Positions 11,559-19,784 of a DNA stretch of 64,000 nt are shown here, one piece after another. The stretch lies in the NCBI RefSeq assembly GCF_002009175.1, contig NZ_CP018047.1:1178001-1242000 (forward strand), written 5' to 3'. A model generated the notes under the pieces. That model ran no database searches, had not been told where the DNA came from, and worked only from the letters and a program-made list of their open reading frames with translations. The translations under genes and the position numbers were made by a program. The DNA is from Streptomyces niveus. Lineage in GTDB: Bacteria > Actinomycetota > Actinomycetes > Streptomycetales > Streptomycetaceae. The first letter of the stretch is position 1; each line of letters begins with the position of its first letter.

Positions 11559-11969
11559 CTACGCCTTCGGCTCCTGGGAGATCCGCACCATGTTGCCCGA
11601 GGGGTCGCGGAACGCGCAGTCGCGGGGGCCCCAGGGCTGCTCGATGGGCTCCTGGAGCACCTCGGCGCCGGAGGCGCGGACCTTCTCGAAGGTCGCGTCG
11701 AGGTCGTCGGTGCGGAAGACGACCTGGGTCAGTACGCCCTTGGTGAGCAGCTCCTGGAGGGAGTCGCCGTCGGCCTGGGAGCGGCCGGCGTGTGGTTCCG
11801 AGAGGACGATTTCGAGGCCCGGCTGGTCCACGCTGCCGAGGGTGACCCAGCGGAAGCCGCCCGAGGCGACGTCGTTGCGCACCTCCAGGCCGAGGGCATC
11901 CCGGTAGAAGGTGAGTGACTCGTCCGGGTCGTTGACGGTGATGTGGCAGTACTGCAGTGCGATGGTCAT
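11559..11969 (-). CDS. VOC-family protein (glyoxalase/bleomycin-resistance fold)
   Basis: 136 residues, ATG 11969. Two beta-alpha-beta-beta-beta modules are visible: YCHITVNDPDESLTFYRDALG (with the typical His near the N-terminus) and, in the second half, TQVVFRTDDLDATFEKVRASGAE followed by DPSGNMVRISQ. The family includes glyoxalases, dioxygenases and antibiotic-binding proteins; nothing fixes the substrate. It starts 10 bases after the AraC-type regulator gene stops and is almost certainly co-transcribed with it. This regulator-plus-VOC pair is a common arrangement in actinobacteria. Confidence 0.85.
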   Translation of the reverse strand: MTIALQYCHITVNDPDESLTFYRDALGLEVRNDVASGGFRWVTLGSVDQPGLEIVLSEPHAGRSQADGDSLQELLTKGVLTQVVFRTDDLDATFEKVRASGAEVLQEPIEQPWGPRDCAFRDPSGNMVRISQEPKA

Positions 11970-11979
11970 GCCACCAACG

Positions 11980-12420
11980 CTAGGCGGCGGTTTCGCGGCC
12001 CGCTTCTCGGATCCTGCTCGGTGCGTCCCTGGTCGGCCGGGTGTTGACCTTCGCCACGCACGCGGGCATCGCCGTGACGGCGCCGTGCTCGCGGGCGGCG
12101 TACGCGCTCGGCGTCTCGCCCAGGATCTCGGTGAAGCGCGAGCTGAACGAGCCGAGCGACGTACAGCCCACCGCCATGCACGCGTCGGTCACGCTCGTGC
12201 CCGTGCGCAGCAGCGCCATGGCCCGCTCGATGCGGCGGGTCATGAGGTAGCTGTACGGCGTCTCGCCGTAGGCCGCGCGGAACTGGCGGGAGAAGTGGGC
12301 CGGGGACATCAGTGCGTGGCGTGCCATCGTGGGGACGTCGAGCGGGCGCGCGTACTCGCGGTCGATCAGATCTCGGGCTCGCCGGAGGTGCGCGAGGTTG
12401 GCGAGATCGTTCGAGTTCAT
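11980..12420 (-). CDS. AraC-family transcriptional regulator, short DNA-binding type
   Basis: 146 residues from ATG 12420 (MNSNDLANLAHLRRAR). Almost all of it is the two-helix-turn-helix AraC domain: LDVPTMARHALMSPAHFSRQFRAAYG for the first HTH and DACMAVGCTSLGSFSSRFTE for the second. There is no N-terminal ligand domain, so it either senses nothing directly or acts with a partner. The start lacks a clear ribosome site. An earlier in-frame GTG/ATG region exists, but the conserved sequence begins here. It is transcribed ahead of the VOC gene and probably controls it and itself. Confidence 0.85.
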   Translation of the reverse strand: MNSNDLANLAHLRRARDLIDREYARPLDVPTMARHALMSPAHFSRQFRAAYGETPYSYLMTRRIERAMALLRTGTSVTDACMAVGCTSLGSFSSRFTEILGETPSAYAAREHGAVTAMPACVAKVNTRPTRDAPSRIREAGRETAA

Positions 12421-12440
12421 GGATACGACGCTACACCGGC

Positions 12441-12460
12441 CCACTGACAGCGCCACTGAC
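12441..12460. promoter_or_regulatory. direct repeat upstream of the araC-type gene
   Basis: CCACTGAC occurs at 12441-12448 and again at 12453-12460, a 12-base period, 20-40 bases upstream of the regulator start. Direct half-sites about one helical turn apart are usual for AraC-family operators, so autoregulation is possible. Confidence 0.3.
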
Positions 12461-12509
12461 CTGCGAAGACGCGCGATCCGCCGGGCGGGCGGGCGAGGAG
12501 ACGGCTGGG

Positions 12510-12549
12510 GAATCGGCTGAGGAGGGGTCCGGACGACCTCAGCCGATTC
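12510..12549 (-). terminator. hairpin after the aldehyde dehydrogenase gene
   Basis: Perfect 13-base arms GAATCGGCTGAGG (12510-12522) and CCTCAGCCGATTC (12537-12549), 14-base loop, 27 bases beyond the stop of the minus-strand aldehyde dehydrogenase gene. Confidence 0.7.
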
Positions 12550-12576
12550 CGGTTCAGGGCCTTACCGGATCCACCG

Positions 12577-14118
12577 TCACGGCATCAGGTGGTAATCCGG
12601 GAAGTTGCCCGGCGGGCGCTCCCCGTCCGGGCCGTTCGTGACAGCCTTGACGAGCAGTTCCCCGCCGACGAAGGCACCCCGCCAGGAGGAGCCGAAGCCG
12701 CCGAACAACTCCTCCCGGTCGCCGCGTGAGCGCGGCCGGCCGTGGCCGACCTTGAACGCGCGGATCTGGGGTGAGAGGCGCGCGTAGGTCTCCGGGTCGT
12801 CGGTCGCCAGCGTCGCGGCCAGTGCCCCGTTGGAGGCGTTCATGGCCGCGAGGAGTTCCGCCTCGGTGTCGACCAGGACGATCGTGTCGACCGGGCCGAA
12901 GGGCTCCGCGTGGTGCAGCGGCGAGGACGGCGGCGGGCCCAGCAGCGTCACCGGCGCGAAGTAGGCGGAGGTGTCCTGACCGGGCAGGAAGCGCCCGTCG
13001 TCGAGCGATCCGTGGTGGAGGGGGACGGCGCCGCGGTCGATGGCCTCGGCCACCTGGTCGGTGAGTTCCTTGGCCTTGGCCGCGTTGATGAGCGGGCCGA
13101 AGTCCAGTTCGGGCAGCGGGTCGTCGGGGTGCTCGACGGCCAGCGGGTGACCGAGCCGGATGGAGCGTACGGCGGGCAGATAGGCCCCGAGGAAGTCCGC
13201 GAACAGCGAGCGCTGGACGACGAAGCGCGGGTACGCGGTGCACCGCTGCTTGCCGTAGTCGAACAGCTTGGGGATGACGGCGGTGAGCGCGTCCCAGTCG
13301 GTGTGGTTCCAGATACCCCAGGTGTTGAGGCCCTCCTGTTCGAGGATGTGGCGCTTGCCGAGGTCGGCGACGGTGGTGGCGATACGGGCGCCGGTGTCGC
13401 GGCCTCCCACGAAGGAGACACAGCCGATCTCCGGTGAGCGGACCAGTGCCTCGGACAGCTCTCCGCCACTGCCGCTGACCAGCGTGATCGGCAGTCCCTC
13501 GCGGACGGCGAGGGCGGCGGCCAGGGTGAGACAGGCGACGCCGCCGTCGGTGGGCGCCTTGGCGATGACGGCGTTGCCGGCCAGCGCCTGGACGAGCATG
13601 GCGTGGACGAGGACGGACATCGGGTAGTTCCAGCTGGCGATGTTGGAGACCGGGCCCGGCAGCGGGCTGCGGCCCTCCAGCATGGGTTCGACGCCGTCCA
13701 CGTACCAGCGCACGCCGTCGATCGCGCGGTCGACATCGGCCTGGGCGAGCCGCCAGGGCTTGCCGATCTCCCAGACGAGGAGGAGGGCGAGCAGTTCGCG
13801 GTGCTCGGTCAGGGCGTCGAGGGTGGCGGAGACGCGGGCACGGCGCTCGGACAGCGGGACATGCCGCCAGGCGCGGTGCTGGTCGAGCGAGGCGCGTACG
13901 GCCCGCTGGGCGGTCTCGGCGTCGAGCCGGGGCGGTCCGGCGATCGGGCTGCCGTCGACCGGGCTGTAGGCGGGGAGGGTACGGCCGCCGGACTGCCAGG
14001 AGGCGGCCCAGAGGTTGAGGACGTGGTCGTCCCGGAAGGCTTCGGGCGCGACGGCGAGAGAGTGCTGCCAGGCGTCGGACCAGGCTGTGCCCGGCTTCAG
14101 GATGAGGGTGGGTGCCAT
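12577..14118 (-). CDS. aldehyde dehydrogenase family protein
   Basis: 513 residues, ATG 14118 behind GGAGAAAAG. Family motifs: SNIASWNYPMSVLVHAML (equivalent of the PWNFP region), catalytic-glutamate region LEQEGLNTWG (Glu260/Glu262) instead of the usual LELGGK, and Cys293 in GKQRCTAYP, spaced as in active enzymes. The C-terminal half ends in FGGFGSSWRGAFVGGE. It is a divergent member; NAD(P)-dependent aldehyde oxidation is likely but the substrate is unknown. It lies downstream of the sucCD pair on the same strand, with a 426-bp repeat-filled gap between, so I do not assume it is co-transcribed. A link to oxalate/glyoxylate metabolism is only positional. Confidence 0.82.
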   Translation of the reverse strand: MAPTLILKPGTAWSDAWQHSLAVAPEAFRDDHVLNLWAASWQSGGRTLPAYSPVDGSPIAGPPRLDAETAQRAVRASLDQHRAWRHVPLSERRARVSATLDALTEHRELLALLLVWEIGKPWRLAQADVDRAIDGVRWYVDGVEPMLEGRSPLPGPVSNIASWNYPMSVLVHAMLVQALAGNAVIAKAPTDGGVACLTLAAALAVREGLPITLVSGSGGELSEALVRSPEIGCVSFVGGRDTGARIATTVADLGKRHILEQEGLNTWGIWNHTDWDALTAVIPKLFDYGKQRCTAYPRFVVQRSLFADFLGAYLPAVRSIRLGHPLAVEHPDDPLPELDFGPLINAAKAKELTDQVAEAIDRGAVPLHHGSLDDGRFLPGQDTSAYFAPVTLLGPPPSSPLHHAEPFGPVDTIVLVDTEAELLAAMNASNGALAATLATDDPETYARLSPQIRAFKVGHGRPRSRGDREELFGGFGSSWRGAFVGGELLVKAVTNGPDGERPPGNFPDYHLMP

Positions 14119-14544
14119 GGGCTTTTCTCCGCTCGAAAGGGGGCGGGGGCGCGTGCGCGTGGGCGCGGTTGCCGGACGACGTGCACGGGTCGTCCGGTAC
14201 GGCGGGTGGTGCGTGTTGTTTTGTTACCGGGCCCGCCCGGTGGCCGGTTCGTCCTCAAACGCCGGACGGGCTGAGAGTGGTCGCCCGGTGCGTGTCCTCA
14301 AGCGCCGGACGGGCTGGATTCCGCCGGCCCGGCGTGTGAACGCCGGACGGGCTCGGGGCGACCGCCGGTACGAATTCGCCGGGGCCGCCCGGTCGGCGGT
14401 TCGTCCTCAAACGCCGGACGGGCTGGATTCCGCTCGCCCGGTGCGTGTCCTCAAACGCCGGACGGGCTGAAGGTGGTCGCCGTGGCGGCGTCCTCCCGCC
14501 GGGGACGGGACGTCGCCCGTCCCCGGTCGGGGGCCGGGGTCGGG
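14119..14544. repeat. intergenic array of CCGGACGGGCT repeats
   Basis: A 426-bp gap without a gene. Between 14252 and 14468 the word TCCTCAA(A/G)CGCCGGACGGGCT recurs at 14252-14272, 14295-14315, 14404-14424 and 14448-14468, plus a truncated copy at 14338-14353. Copies 1-2 and 4-5 form a larger duplicated block of about 65 bases. The same word forms both arms of the hairpin at 53088. Such words are a familiar family of dispersed intergenic elements in Streptomyces genomes; no coding sequence is present. Confidence 0.85.
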
Positions 14545-15432
14545 TCAGGCCGTGATCGCTATGCGGTCGAGTACCAGGCGTGCCGTCTCCGAGGGCGTGG
14601 AGCCGACGCGTACGCCCGACGCCTCCAGCGCCTTCTTCTTCGCCTCCGCCGTGCCCGACGAGCCCGAGACGATCGCCCCGGCGTGGCCCATCGTCTTGCC
14701 CTCCGGCGCGGTGAACCCGGCGATGTAGCCCACCACCGGCTTCGTCACGTGCTCGGCGATGTACGCCGCCGCGCGCTCCTCCGCGTCGCCGCCGATCTCG
14801 CCGATGAGGACGATGAGTTCGGTGTCCGGGTCGGCCTCGAAGGCGGCGAGACAGTCGATGTGCGTCGTACCGACGACGGGGTCGCCCCCGATGCCGACCG
14901 CCGACGAGAAGCCGATCTCGCGCAACTCGTACATCAACTGGTATGTCAGCGTGCCCGACTTGGAGACCAGCCCGATCCTGCCGGGCTTGGTCGCGATGTC
15001 GGCCGGGATGATGCCCGCGTTGGACTGTCCCGGGCTGATGAGTCCGGGGCAGTTCGGCCCGATGATCCGGGTTTCGCTCTTCTCAGCGTACGCCTGGAAG
15101 ACCACCGCGTCATGGACGGGGATTCCCTCGGTGATGACGACGGCGAGGCCGATGCCCGCGTCGACGGCCTCCATGACCGCGGCCTTCGCGAACGGCGGCG
15201 GGACGAAGACGACGGTGACGTCCGCGCCGGTCGCCGCGATGCCGTCGGCCACGGAGCCGAAGACGGGGACCGCCCGGCCGTCGAAGTCGACGCTCTTGCC
15301 CGCCTTGCGCGGGTTGACCCCGCCGACGACGTCGGTGCCGGCCTCCAGCATCCGGCGGGTGTGCTTCATGCCCTCGGCACCGGTCATGCCCTGGACGAGG
15401 ACCTTGCTCTCCTTGGTCAGGAAAATCGCCAT
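14545..15432 (-). CDS. sucD: succinyl-CoA synthetase alpha subunit (ADP/GDP-forming)
   Basis: 295 residues, ATG 15432 behind a purine-rich AAGAGGAAGAAGAGA. CoA-binding N-terminal domain ([29 protein letters not shown]), [11 protein letters not shown], and the phospho-histidine loop with His in [18 protein letters not shown]. Length is normal for SucD. It catalyses succinate + CoA + NTP to succinyl-CoA with the beta subunit encoded upstream (72-bp gap, same strand). The pair diverges from the oxalate operon across a region with two copies of the putative GntR operator. It may therefore be a specialised copy supplying succinyl-CoA as CoA donor, or another acid thiokinase. A housekeeping role cannot be excluded from this window. 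Confidence 0.92.
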   Translation of the reverse strand: MAIFLTKESKVLVQGMTGAEGMKHTRRMLEAGTDVVGGVNPRKAGKSVDFDGRAVPVFGSVADGIAATGADVTVVFVPPPFAKAAVMEAVDAGIGLAVVITEGIPVHDAVVFQAYAEKSETRIIGPNCPGLISPGQSNAGIIPADIATKPGRIGLVSKSGTLTYQLMYELREIGFSSAVGIGGDPVVGTTHIDCLAAFEADPDTELIVLIGEIGGDAEERAAAYIAEHVTKPVVGYIAGFTAPEGKTMGHAGAIVSGSSGTAEAKKKALEASGVRVGSTPSETARLVLDRIAITA

Positions 15433-15503
15433 GGTCTCTTCTTCCTCTTCTCCGTTGTCCGCGTTGTCCGTTGCTGTCCGCGACTGTCTGCGGCTGTCCG
15501 GTG

Positions 15504-16637
15504 TTAGCCGGCGTTCGCGAGTACGGCGGACTGGCGCGCGGCGCCGTCCATGGTCGTGACCTGCTCCACGAGCGGATGCGCGCGGTCGGCGAGGATCGCG
15601 CGGCCCCGGGCGGCGTTGTTGCCGTCGAGGCGTACGACGAGCGGTTTGGTCAACCGGACGGTCTCCAGGGCCTGGACGATGCCGTCGGCGACGGCGTCGC
15701 AGGCGGTGATCCCGCCGAAGACGTTGACGAACACGGACTTCACATCGGGGTCGGACAGGATGACGGAGAGTCCGTCGGCCATGACCTGGGCCGAGGCGCC
15801 GCCCCCGATGTCGAGGAAGTTGGCGGGCCGGGCGCCGCAGCCGGCGACGACGTCGAGGGTCGACATGACGAGCCCCGCGCCGTTGCCGATGATGCCGACC
15901 TCGCCGTCGAGCTTGACGTAGTTGAGGCCCTTGGCGGCTGCCGCGGCCTCCAGCGGGTCGGCCCCCGGGTCCTGCTGCTCGTCGCCCCAACGGCTCTGGC
16001 GGAACTGGGCGTTGTCGTCCAGGGTCACCTTTCCGTCGAGGGCGAGGATGCGGCCGTCCGTGGTCCTGACGAGGGGGTTGACCTCGACGAGCAGGGCGTC
16101 CTCCCTGATCAGGACCTGCCAGAGCGATTCGAGTACGGGGGCGGTCTCCGGCGGCAGTTGGGCTGCCACGGCGATCTCGACGGCCTTGGCGGCCGTGACA
16201 CCCTCGGCCGGGTCGATCGGGATCCGTGCCACCGCCTCGGGGCGGGTGGCGGCCACCTCCTCGATGTCCATGCCGCCCTCGGCGGACGCGATCGCGAGGA
16301 AGGTCCCCGCGGCGCGGTCGAGCACGTAACTGACGTAGAACTCGGTCTCGATGTCCACCGGTTGGGCCAGCATCACCGTGCGGACGGTGTGGCCCTTGAT
16401 GTCCATCCCGAGGATCTGGCGGGCGGTCAGTTCCGCCGCGGCCGGATCGGCCGCGAGCTTCACCCCGCCCGCCTTGCCCCGGCCTCCGGTCTTCACCTGT
16501 GCCTTGACGACGACCCGGCCGCCGAGCCGTTCCGCCGCGAGTGCGGCCTCCCTCGCGAACTCGACCGTTTCGGCTTCCGGCACAGCGATGCCGTACTCCG
16601 CGAACAGGTCCCTGGCTTGGTGCTCGTACAGATCCAT
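15504..16637 (-). CDS. sucC: succinyl-CoA synthetase beta subunit
   Basis: 377 residues from ATG 16637 ([17 protein letters not shown]), with GGGAG 6-10 bases upstream; an earlier in-frame start exists but has no such site and precedes the conserved N-terminus. ATP-grasp domain with [20 protein letters not shown], then [26 protein letters not shown] (metal/nucleotide site) and the C-terminal flavodoxin-like domain with [15 protein letters not shown] and [15 protein letters not shown]. It is slightly shorter than typical SucC (about 390) but complete. It forms a heterodimer with the adjacent SucD. It is transcribed away from the oxalate operon; the 181-bp divergent region carries the putative GntR operator pair. 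Confidence 0.92.
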   Translation of the reverse strand: MDLYEHQARDLFAEYGIAVPEAETVEFAREAALAAERLGGRVVVKAQVKTGGRGKAGGVKLAADPAAAELTARQILGMDIKGHTVRTVMLAQPVDIETEFYVSYVLDRAAGTFLAIASAEGGMDIEEVAATRPEAVARIPIDPAEGVTAAKAVEIAVAAQLPPETAPVLESLWQVLIREDALLVEVNPLVRTTDGRILALDGKVTLDDNAQFRQSRWGDEQQDPGADPLEAAAAAKGLNYVKLDGEVGIIGNGAGLVMSTLDVVAGCGARPANFLDIGGGASAQVMADGLSVILSDPDVKSVFVNVFGGITACDAVADGIVQALETVRLTKPLVVRLDGNNAARGRAILADRAHPLVEQVTTMDGAARQSAVLANAG

Positions 16638-16715
16638 GCCGGCTCCCACTGCAACAGAAAGGAATGAAAGTGCCGCACGCCCCCTGGACACCACCCACCG
16701 GATGCGGGATAACAA

Positions 16716-16747
16716 GCTTCATACAGTATTCGTCGACTGTATGCAAT
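16716..16747. promoter_or_regulatory. putative GntR operator pair between sucC and oxc
   Basis: ACTGTATGCAAT at 16736-16747 (+ strand) is identical to the word upstream of the formate dehydrogenase gene. A second, imperfect copy, ACTGTATGAAGC, lies on the opposite strand at 16716-16727, so the two face each other around the centre of the divergent promoter region. See also 49180, 51986 and 53224. Confidence 0.6.
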
Positions 16748-16818
16748 CCATCGCGGGAGCACTCGGAAGCACCCCCAAGAGCCCTCCGACCTCCCCTACG
16801 AAGGGACAGGACAACCTC

Positions 16819-18501
16819 ATGCCCGACGACAGCCAGGAACTCATCTCCGGTGGTCATCTGGTCGCCAAGGCCCTCAAGGCAGAAGGTGTCGAGGTCATCT
16901 ACACCCTCTGCGGCGGCCACATCATCGACATCTACGACGGCTGCGTCGACGAGGGCATCGAAGTCGTCGACGTACGCCACGAGCAGGTCGCCGCCCACGC
17001 GGCCGACGGTTACGCGCGCATCACCGGCAAGCCCGGCTGCGCCGTCGTCACCGCCGGACCGGGCACGACCGATGCCGTCACCGGTGTCGCCAACGCGTTC
17101 CGTGCCGAGTCACCCATGCTGCTCATCGGCGGCCAGGGCGCGCTCACCCAGCACAAGATGGGTTCGCTCCAGGACCTGCCGCACGTGGACATGATGACGC
17201 CGATCACCAAGTTCGCGGCGACCGTCCCCGACACGGCCCGCGCGGCCGACATGGTCTCCATGGCCTTCCGTGAGTGCTACAACGGCGCTCCCGGCCCGTC
17301 CTTCCTGGAGATTCCGCGCGATGTCCTCGACGCGAAGGTCCCGGCCGACAAAGCACGCGTACCCAAGGCCGGCCAGTACCGGGCCTCGACCCGTTCGCCC
17401 GGTGACCCCGCGGCCATCGAGAAGCTCGCCGATCTGCTCGTGCACGCCGAGAAGCCGGCGATCCTGCTCGGCAGCCAGGTATGGACGACGCGGGCCACGG
17501 ACGACGCCATCGAACTCGTACGGACGCTGAACGTACCCGCCTACATGAACGGCGCGGGGCGAGGCACACTGCCTCCCGGCGACCCGCACCACTTCCAGCT
17601 CTCCCGGCGCTACGCCTTCACCAACGCCGACCTCATCATCATCGTCGGCACCCCCTTCGACTTCCGGATGGGATACGGCAAGCGCCTGTCGCCGGACGCC
17701 ACGGTCGTCCAGATCGACCTCGACTACCGGACGGTCGGCAAGAACCGCGACATCGACCTCGGCATCGTCGGCGACGCCGGCCTCGTCCTGAAGTCGGTCA
17801 CCGAGGCGGCGAGCGGCCGGATCAACGGCGGCTCCGTCAAGCGCAAGGCATGGCTGGAGGAGCTGCGGGCCGCCGAGCAGACCGCGATCGAGAAGCGGCT
17901 GCCGAACCTGCGCAAGGACAGCTCGCCGATCCACCCCTACCGCCTGGTCAGCGAGATCAACGACTTCCTCACCGAGGACTCGATCTACATCGGCGACGGC
18001 GGCGACATCGTCACCTTCTCCGGTCAGGTCGTACAGCCCAAGTCGCCGGGCCACTGGATGGACCCGGGCCCGCTCGGCACGCTCGGCGTCGGCGTCCCCT
18101 TCGTCCTCGCGGCGAAGAAGGCACGGCCCGACAAGGAGGTCGTGGCGCTCTTCGGCGACGGCGCCTTCTCCCTGACGGGCTGGGACTTCGAGACGCTGGT
18201 GCGCTACAACCTGCCGTTCGTCGGCATCATCGGCAACAACTCCTCGATGAACCAGATCCGTTACGGCCAGAAGGCCAAATACGGCGACGAGCGCGAGCGG
18301 ATCGGCAACACCCTCGGCGACGTCCACTACGACAAGTTCGCCCAGATGCTGGGCGGTTACGGCGAAGAGGTCCGCGACCCCGCCGACATCGCGCCCGCGC
18401 TCCAGCGGGCCCGTGAGTCCGGACTGCCCTCGCTGATCAACGTCTGGGTCGACCCCGACGCGTACGCCCCCGGAACCATGAACCAGACCATGTACAAGTA
18501 A
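16819..18501 (+). CDS. oxc: thiamine-diphosphate enzyme, probable oxalyl-CoA decarboxylase
   Basis: 560 residues from ATG 16819, behind ACAGGA. It is a complete ThDP enzyme of the acetolactate-synthase superfamily: catalytic Glu in [18 protein letters not shown], and the cofactor motif FGDGAF...IGNNSSMN. The C-terminus ([14 protein letters not shown]) resembles oxalyl-CoA decarboxylase and 2-hydroxyacyl-CoA lyase more than acetolactate synthase. The Tyr-Glu pair described in the Oxalobacter active site is not evident after GGQGAL, so it is divergent. The 11-base gap to a clear formyl-CoA:oxalate CoA-transferase gene favours oxalyl-CoA to formyl-CoA + CO2. A 2-hydroxyacyl-CoA lyase is the best alternative; an automatic label of acetolactate synthase is unlikely to be right. 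The upstream region holds the putative GntR operator. Confidence 0.75.
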   Translation: MPDDSQELISGGHLVAKALKAEGVEVIYTLCGGHIIDIYDGCVDEGIEVVDVRHEQVAAHAADGYARITGKPGCAVVTAGPGTTDAVTGVANAFRAESPMLLIGGQGALTQHKMGSLQDLPHVDMMTPITKFAATVPDTARAADMVSMAFRECYNGAPGPSFLEIPRDVLDAKVPADKARVPKAGQYRASTRSPGDPAAIEKLADLLVHAEKPAILLGSQVWTTRATDDAIELVRTLNVPAYMNGAGRGTLPPGDPHHFQLSRRYAFTNADLIIIVGTPFDFRMGYGKRLSPDATVVQIDLDYRTVGKNRDIDLGIVGDAGLVLKSVTEAASGRINGGSVKRKAWLEELRAAEQTAIEKRLPNLRKDSSPIHPYRLVSEINDFLTEDSIYIGDGGDIVTFSGQVVQPKSPGHWMDPGPLGTLGVGVPFVLAAKKARPDKEVVALFGDGAFSLTGWDFETLVRYNLPFVGIIGNNSSMNQIRYGQKAKYGDERERIGNTLGDVHYDKFAQMLGGYGEEVRDPADIAPALQRARESGLPSLINVWVDPDAYAPGTMNQTMYK

Positions 18502-18512
18502 GGGAGGCCATG

Positions 18513-19784
18513 ATGACCCAGGCTCCAGTAGCCCCGGAGAACTCCCCCGACACGAACCCCCAGGCACTGAGCGGTGTCCGTGTCCTCGACATGACACATG
18601 TGCAGTCCGGCCCCTCGGCCACCCAGATCCTGGCCTGGCTCGGCGCGGACGTGGTGAAGGTGGAGGCACCGACGGGAGACATCACCCGTAAGCAGCTGCG
18701 CGACATCCCCGATGTCGACTCGCTGTACTTCACGATGCTCAACTGCAACAAGCGCAGCGTCACCCTCAACACCAAGACCGAGCGCGGCAAGGAGATCCTC
18801 ACCGAACTCATCCGCCGCTCCGACGTGATGGTCGAGAACTTCGGCCCCGGCGCGGTCGACCGGATGGGATTCACCTGGGACAGGATCCAGGAGATCAACC
18901 CGAAGATCGTGTACGCCTCGATCAAGGGCTTCGGCGAGGGTCCGTACACCAACTTCAAGGCGTACGAGGTCGTCGCGCAGGCCATGGGCGGCTCGATGTC
19001 GACCACCGGCTTCGAGGACGGGCCGCCGCTGGCCACGGGCTCGCAGATCGGCGACTCCGGCACCGGCATGCACGCGGTGGCCGCCATCCTGGCCGCGCTC
19101 TACCAGCGGACCGCCACCGGGCGCGGGCAGCGCGTGAACGTCGCGATGCAGCACGCCGTGCTCAACCTCTGCCGGGTCAAGCTCCGTGACCAGCAGCGCC
19201 TGGCGCACGGCCCGTTGGCCGAGTACCCGAACGAGGACTTCGGCGACGAGGTCCCGCGCTCGGGCAACGCCAGCGGCGGCGGCCAGCCGGGCTGGGCGGT
19301 CAAGTGCTCGCCGGGCGGCCCCAACGACTACGTGTACGTGATCGTGCAGCCGGTCGGCTGGAAGCCCGTCAGCGAGCTGATCGGCCGGCCCGAACTGGCC
19401 GAGGACCCCGAGTGGGCGACCCCCGAGGCCCGTCTCACCAAGCTGGGCAAGATGTTCCAGCTCATCGAGGAGTGGTCCTCGACCCTTCCCAAGTGGGAGG
19501 TGCTGGAGAAGCTCAACGCGCACAACATCCCGTGCGGCCCGATCCTCTCCACCAAGGAGATCATCGAGGACGCCTCGCTCGCGGCCAACGACATGGTCGT
19601 CGAGGTCGCGCATCCGCAGCGCGGGACCTTCACCACGGTCGGGAGCCCGCTGAAGCTCTCCGACTCCCCCGTCCACATCACCTCGTCCCCGCTGCTCGGG
19701 GAGCACAACGCCGAGGTGTACGTCGGCGAGCTGGGTCTCGGCGACGAGGAACTGCGCCTGTTGAAGACGAACGGAGTCATCTAG
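18513..19784 (+). CDS. frc: formyl-CoA:oxalate CoA-transferase
   Basis: 423 residues. Two ATGs are adjacent; I choose 18513 because GGGAGG (18502-18507) is then 5 bases away rather than 2. It is a class III (CaiB/BaiF) CoA-transferase of normal length: N-terminal [16 protein letters not shown], CoA/Asp loop [12 protein letters not shown] with catalytic Asp181, and the glycine loop GGGQ at 255-258, a hallmark of formyl-CoA:oxalate transferases. The reaction is formyl-CoA + oxalate to formate + oxalyl-CoA, which with Oxc makes a catalytic cycle. Some relatives use succinyl-CoA or acetyl-CoA as donor, of interest given the divergent sucCD. It overlaps the next start by one base (TAGTG), implying translational coupling. 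Confidence 0.88.
   Translation: MTQAPVAPENSPDTNPQALSGVRVLDMTHVQSGPSATQILAWLGADVVKVEAPTGDITRKQLRDIPDVDSLYFTMLNCNKRSVTLNTKTERGKEILTELIRRSDVMVENFGPGAVDRMGFTWDRIQEINPKIVYASIKGFGEGPYTNFKAYEVVAQAMGGSMSTTGFEDGPPLATGSQIGDSGTGMHAVAAILAALYQRTATGRGQRVNVAMQHAVLNLCRVKLRDQQRLAHGPLAEYPNEDFGDEVPRSGNASGGGQPGWAVKCSPGGPNDYVYVIVQPVGWKPVSELIGRPELAEDPEWATPEARLTKLGKMFQLIEEWSSTLPKWEVLEKLNAHNIPCGPILSTKEIIEDASLAANDMVVEVAHPQRGTFTTVGSPLKLSDSPVHITSSPLLGEHNAEVYVGELGLGDEELRLLKTNGVI

Noticed and set aside
14252..14468. CRISPR array
   Set aside because: The repeated word is irregularly spaced, the intervals are not unique spacers of constant length, and no cas gene is present; it is a dispersed intergenic repeat.
14545..16998. 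One continuous minus-strand frame covering sucD and running into sucC
   Set aside because: The upstream half is out of frame with SucC and looks like shadow sequence; SucD has its own ATG at 15432 with a purine-rich ribosome site and normal length.
16819..18501. Acetolactate synthase large subunit (branched-chain amino acid synthesis)
   Set aside because: No regulatory subunit gene follows and the gene is in an operon with formyl-CoA:oxalate CoA-transferase; the C-terminus is of the oxalyl-CoA decarboxylase/HACL type.
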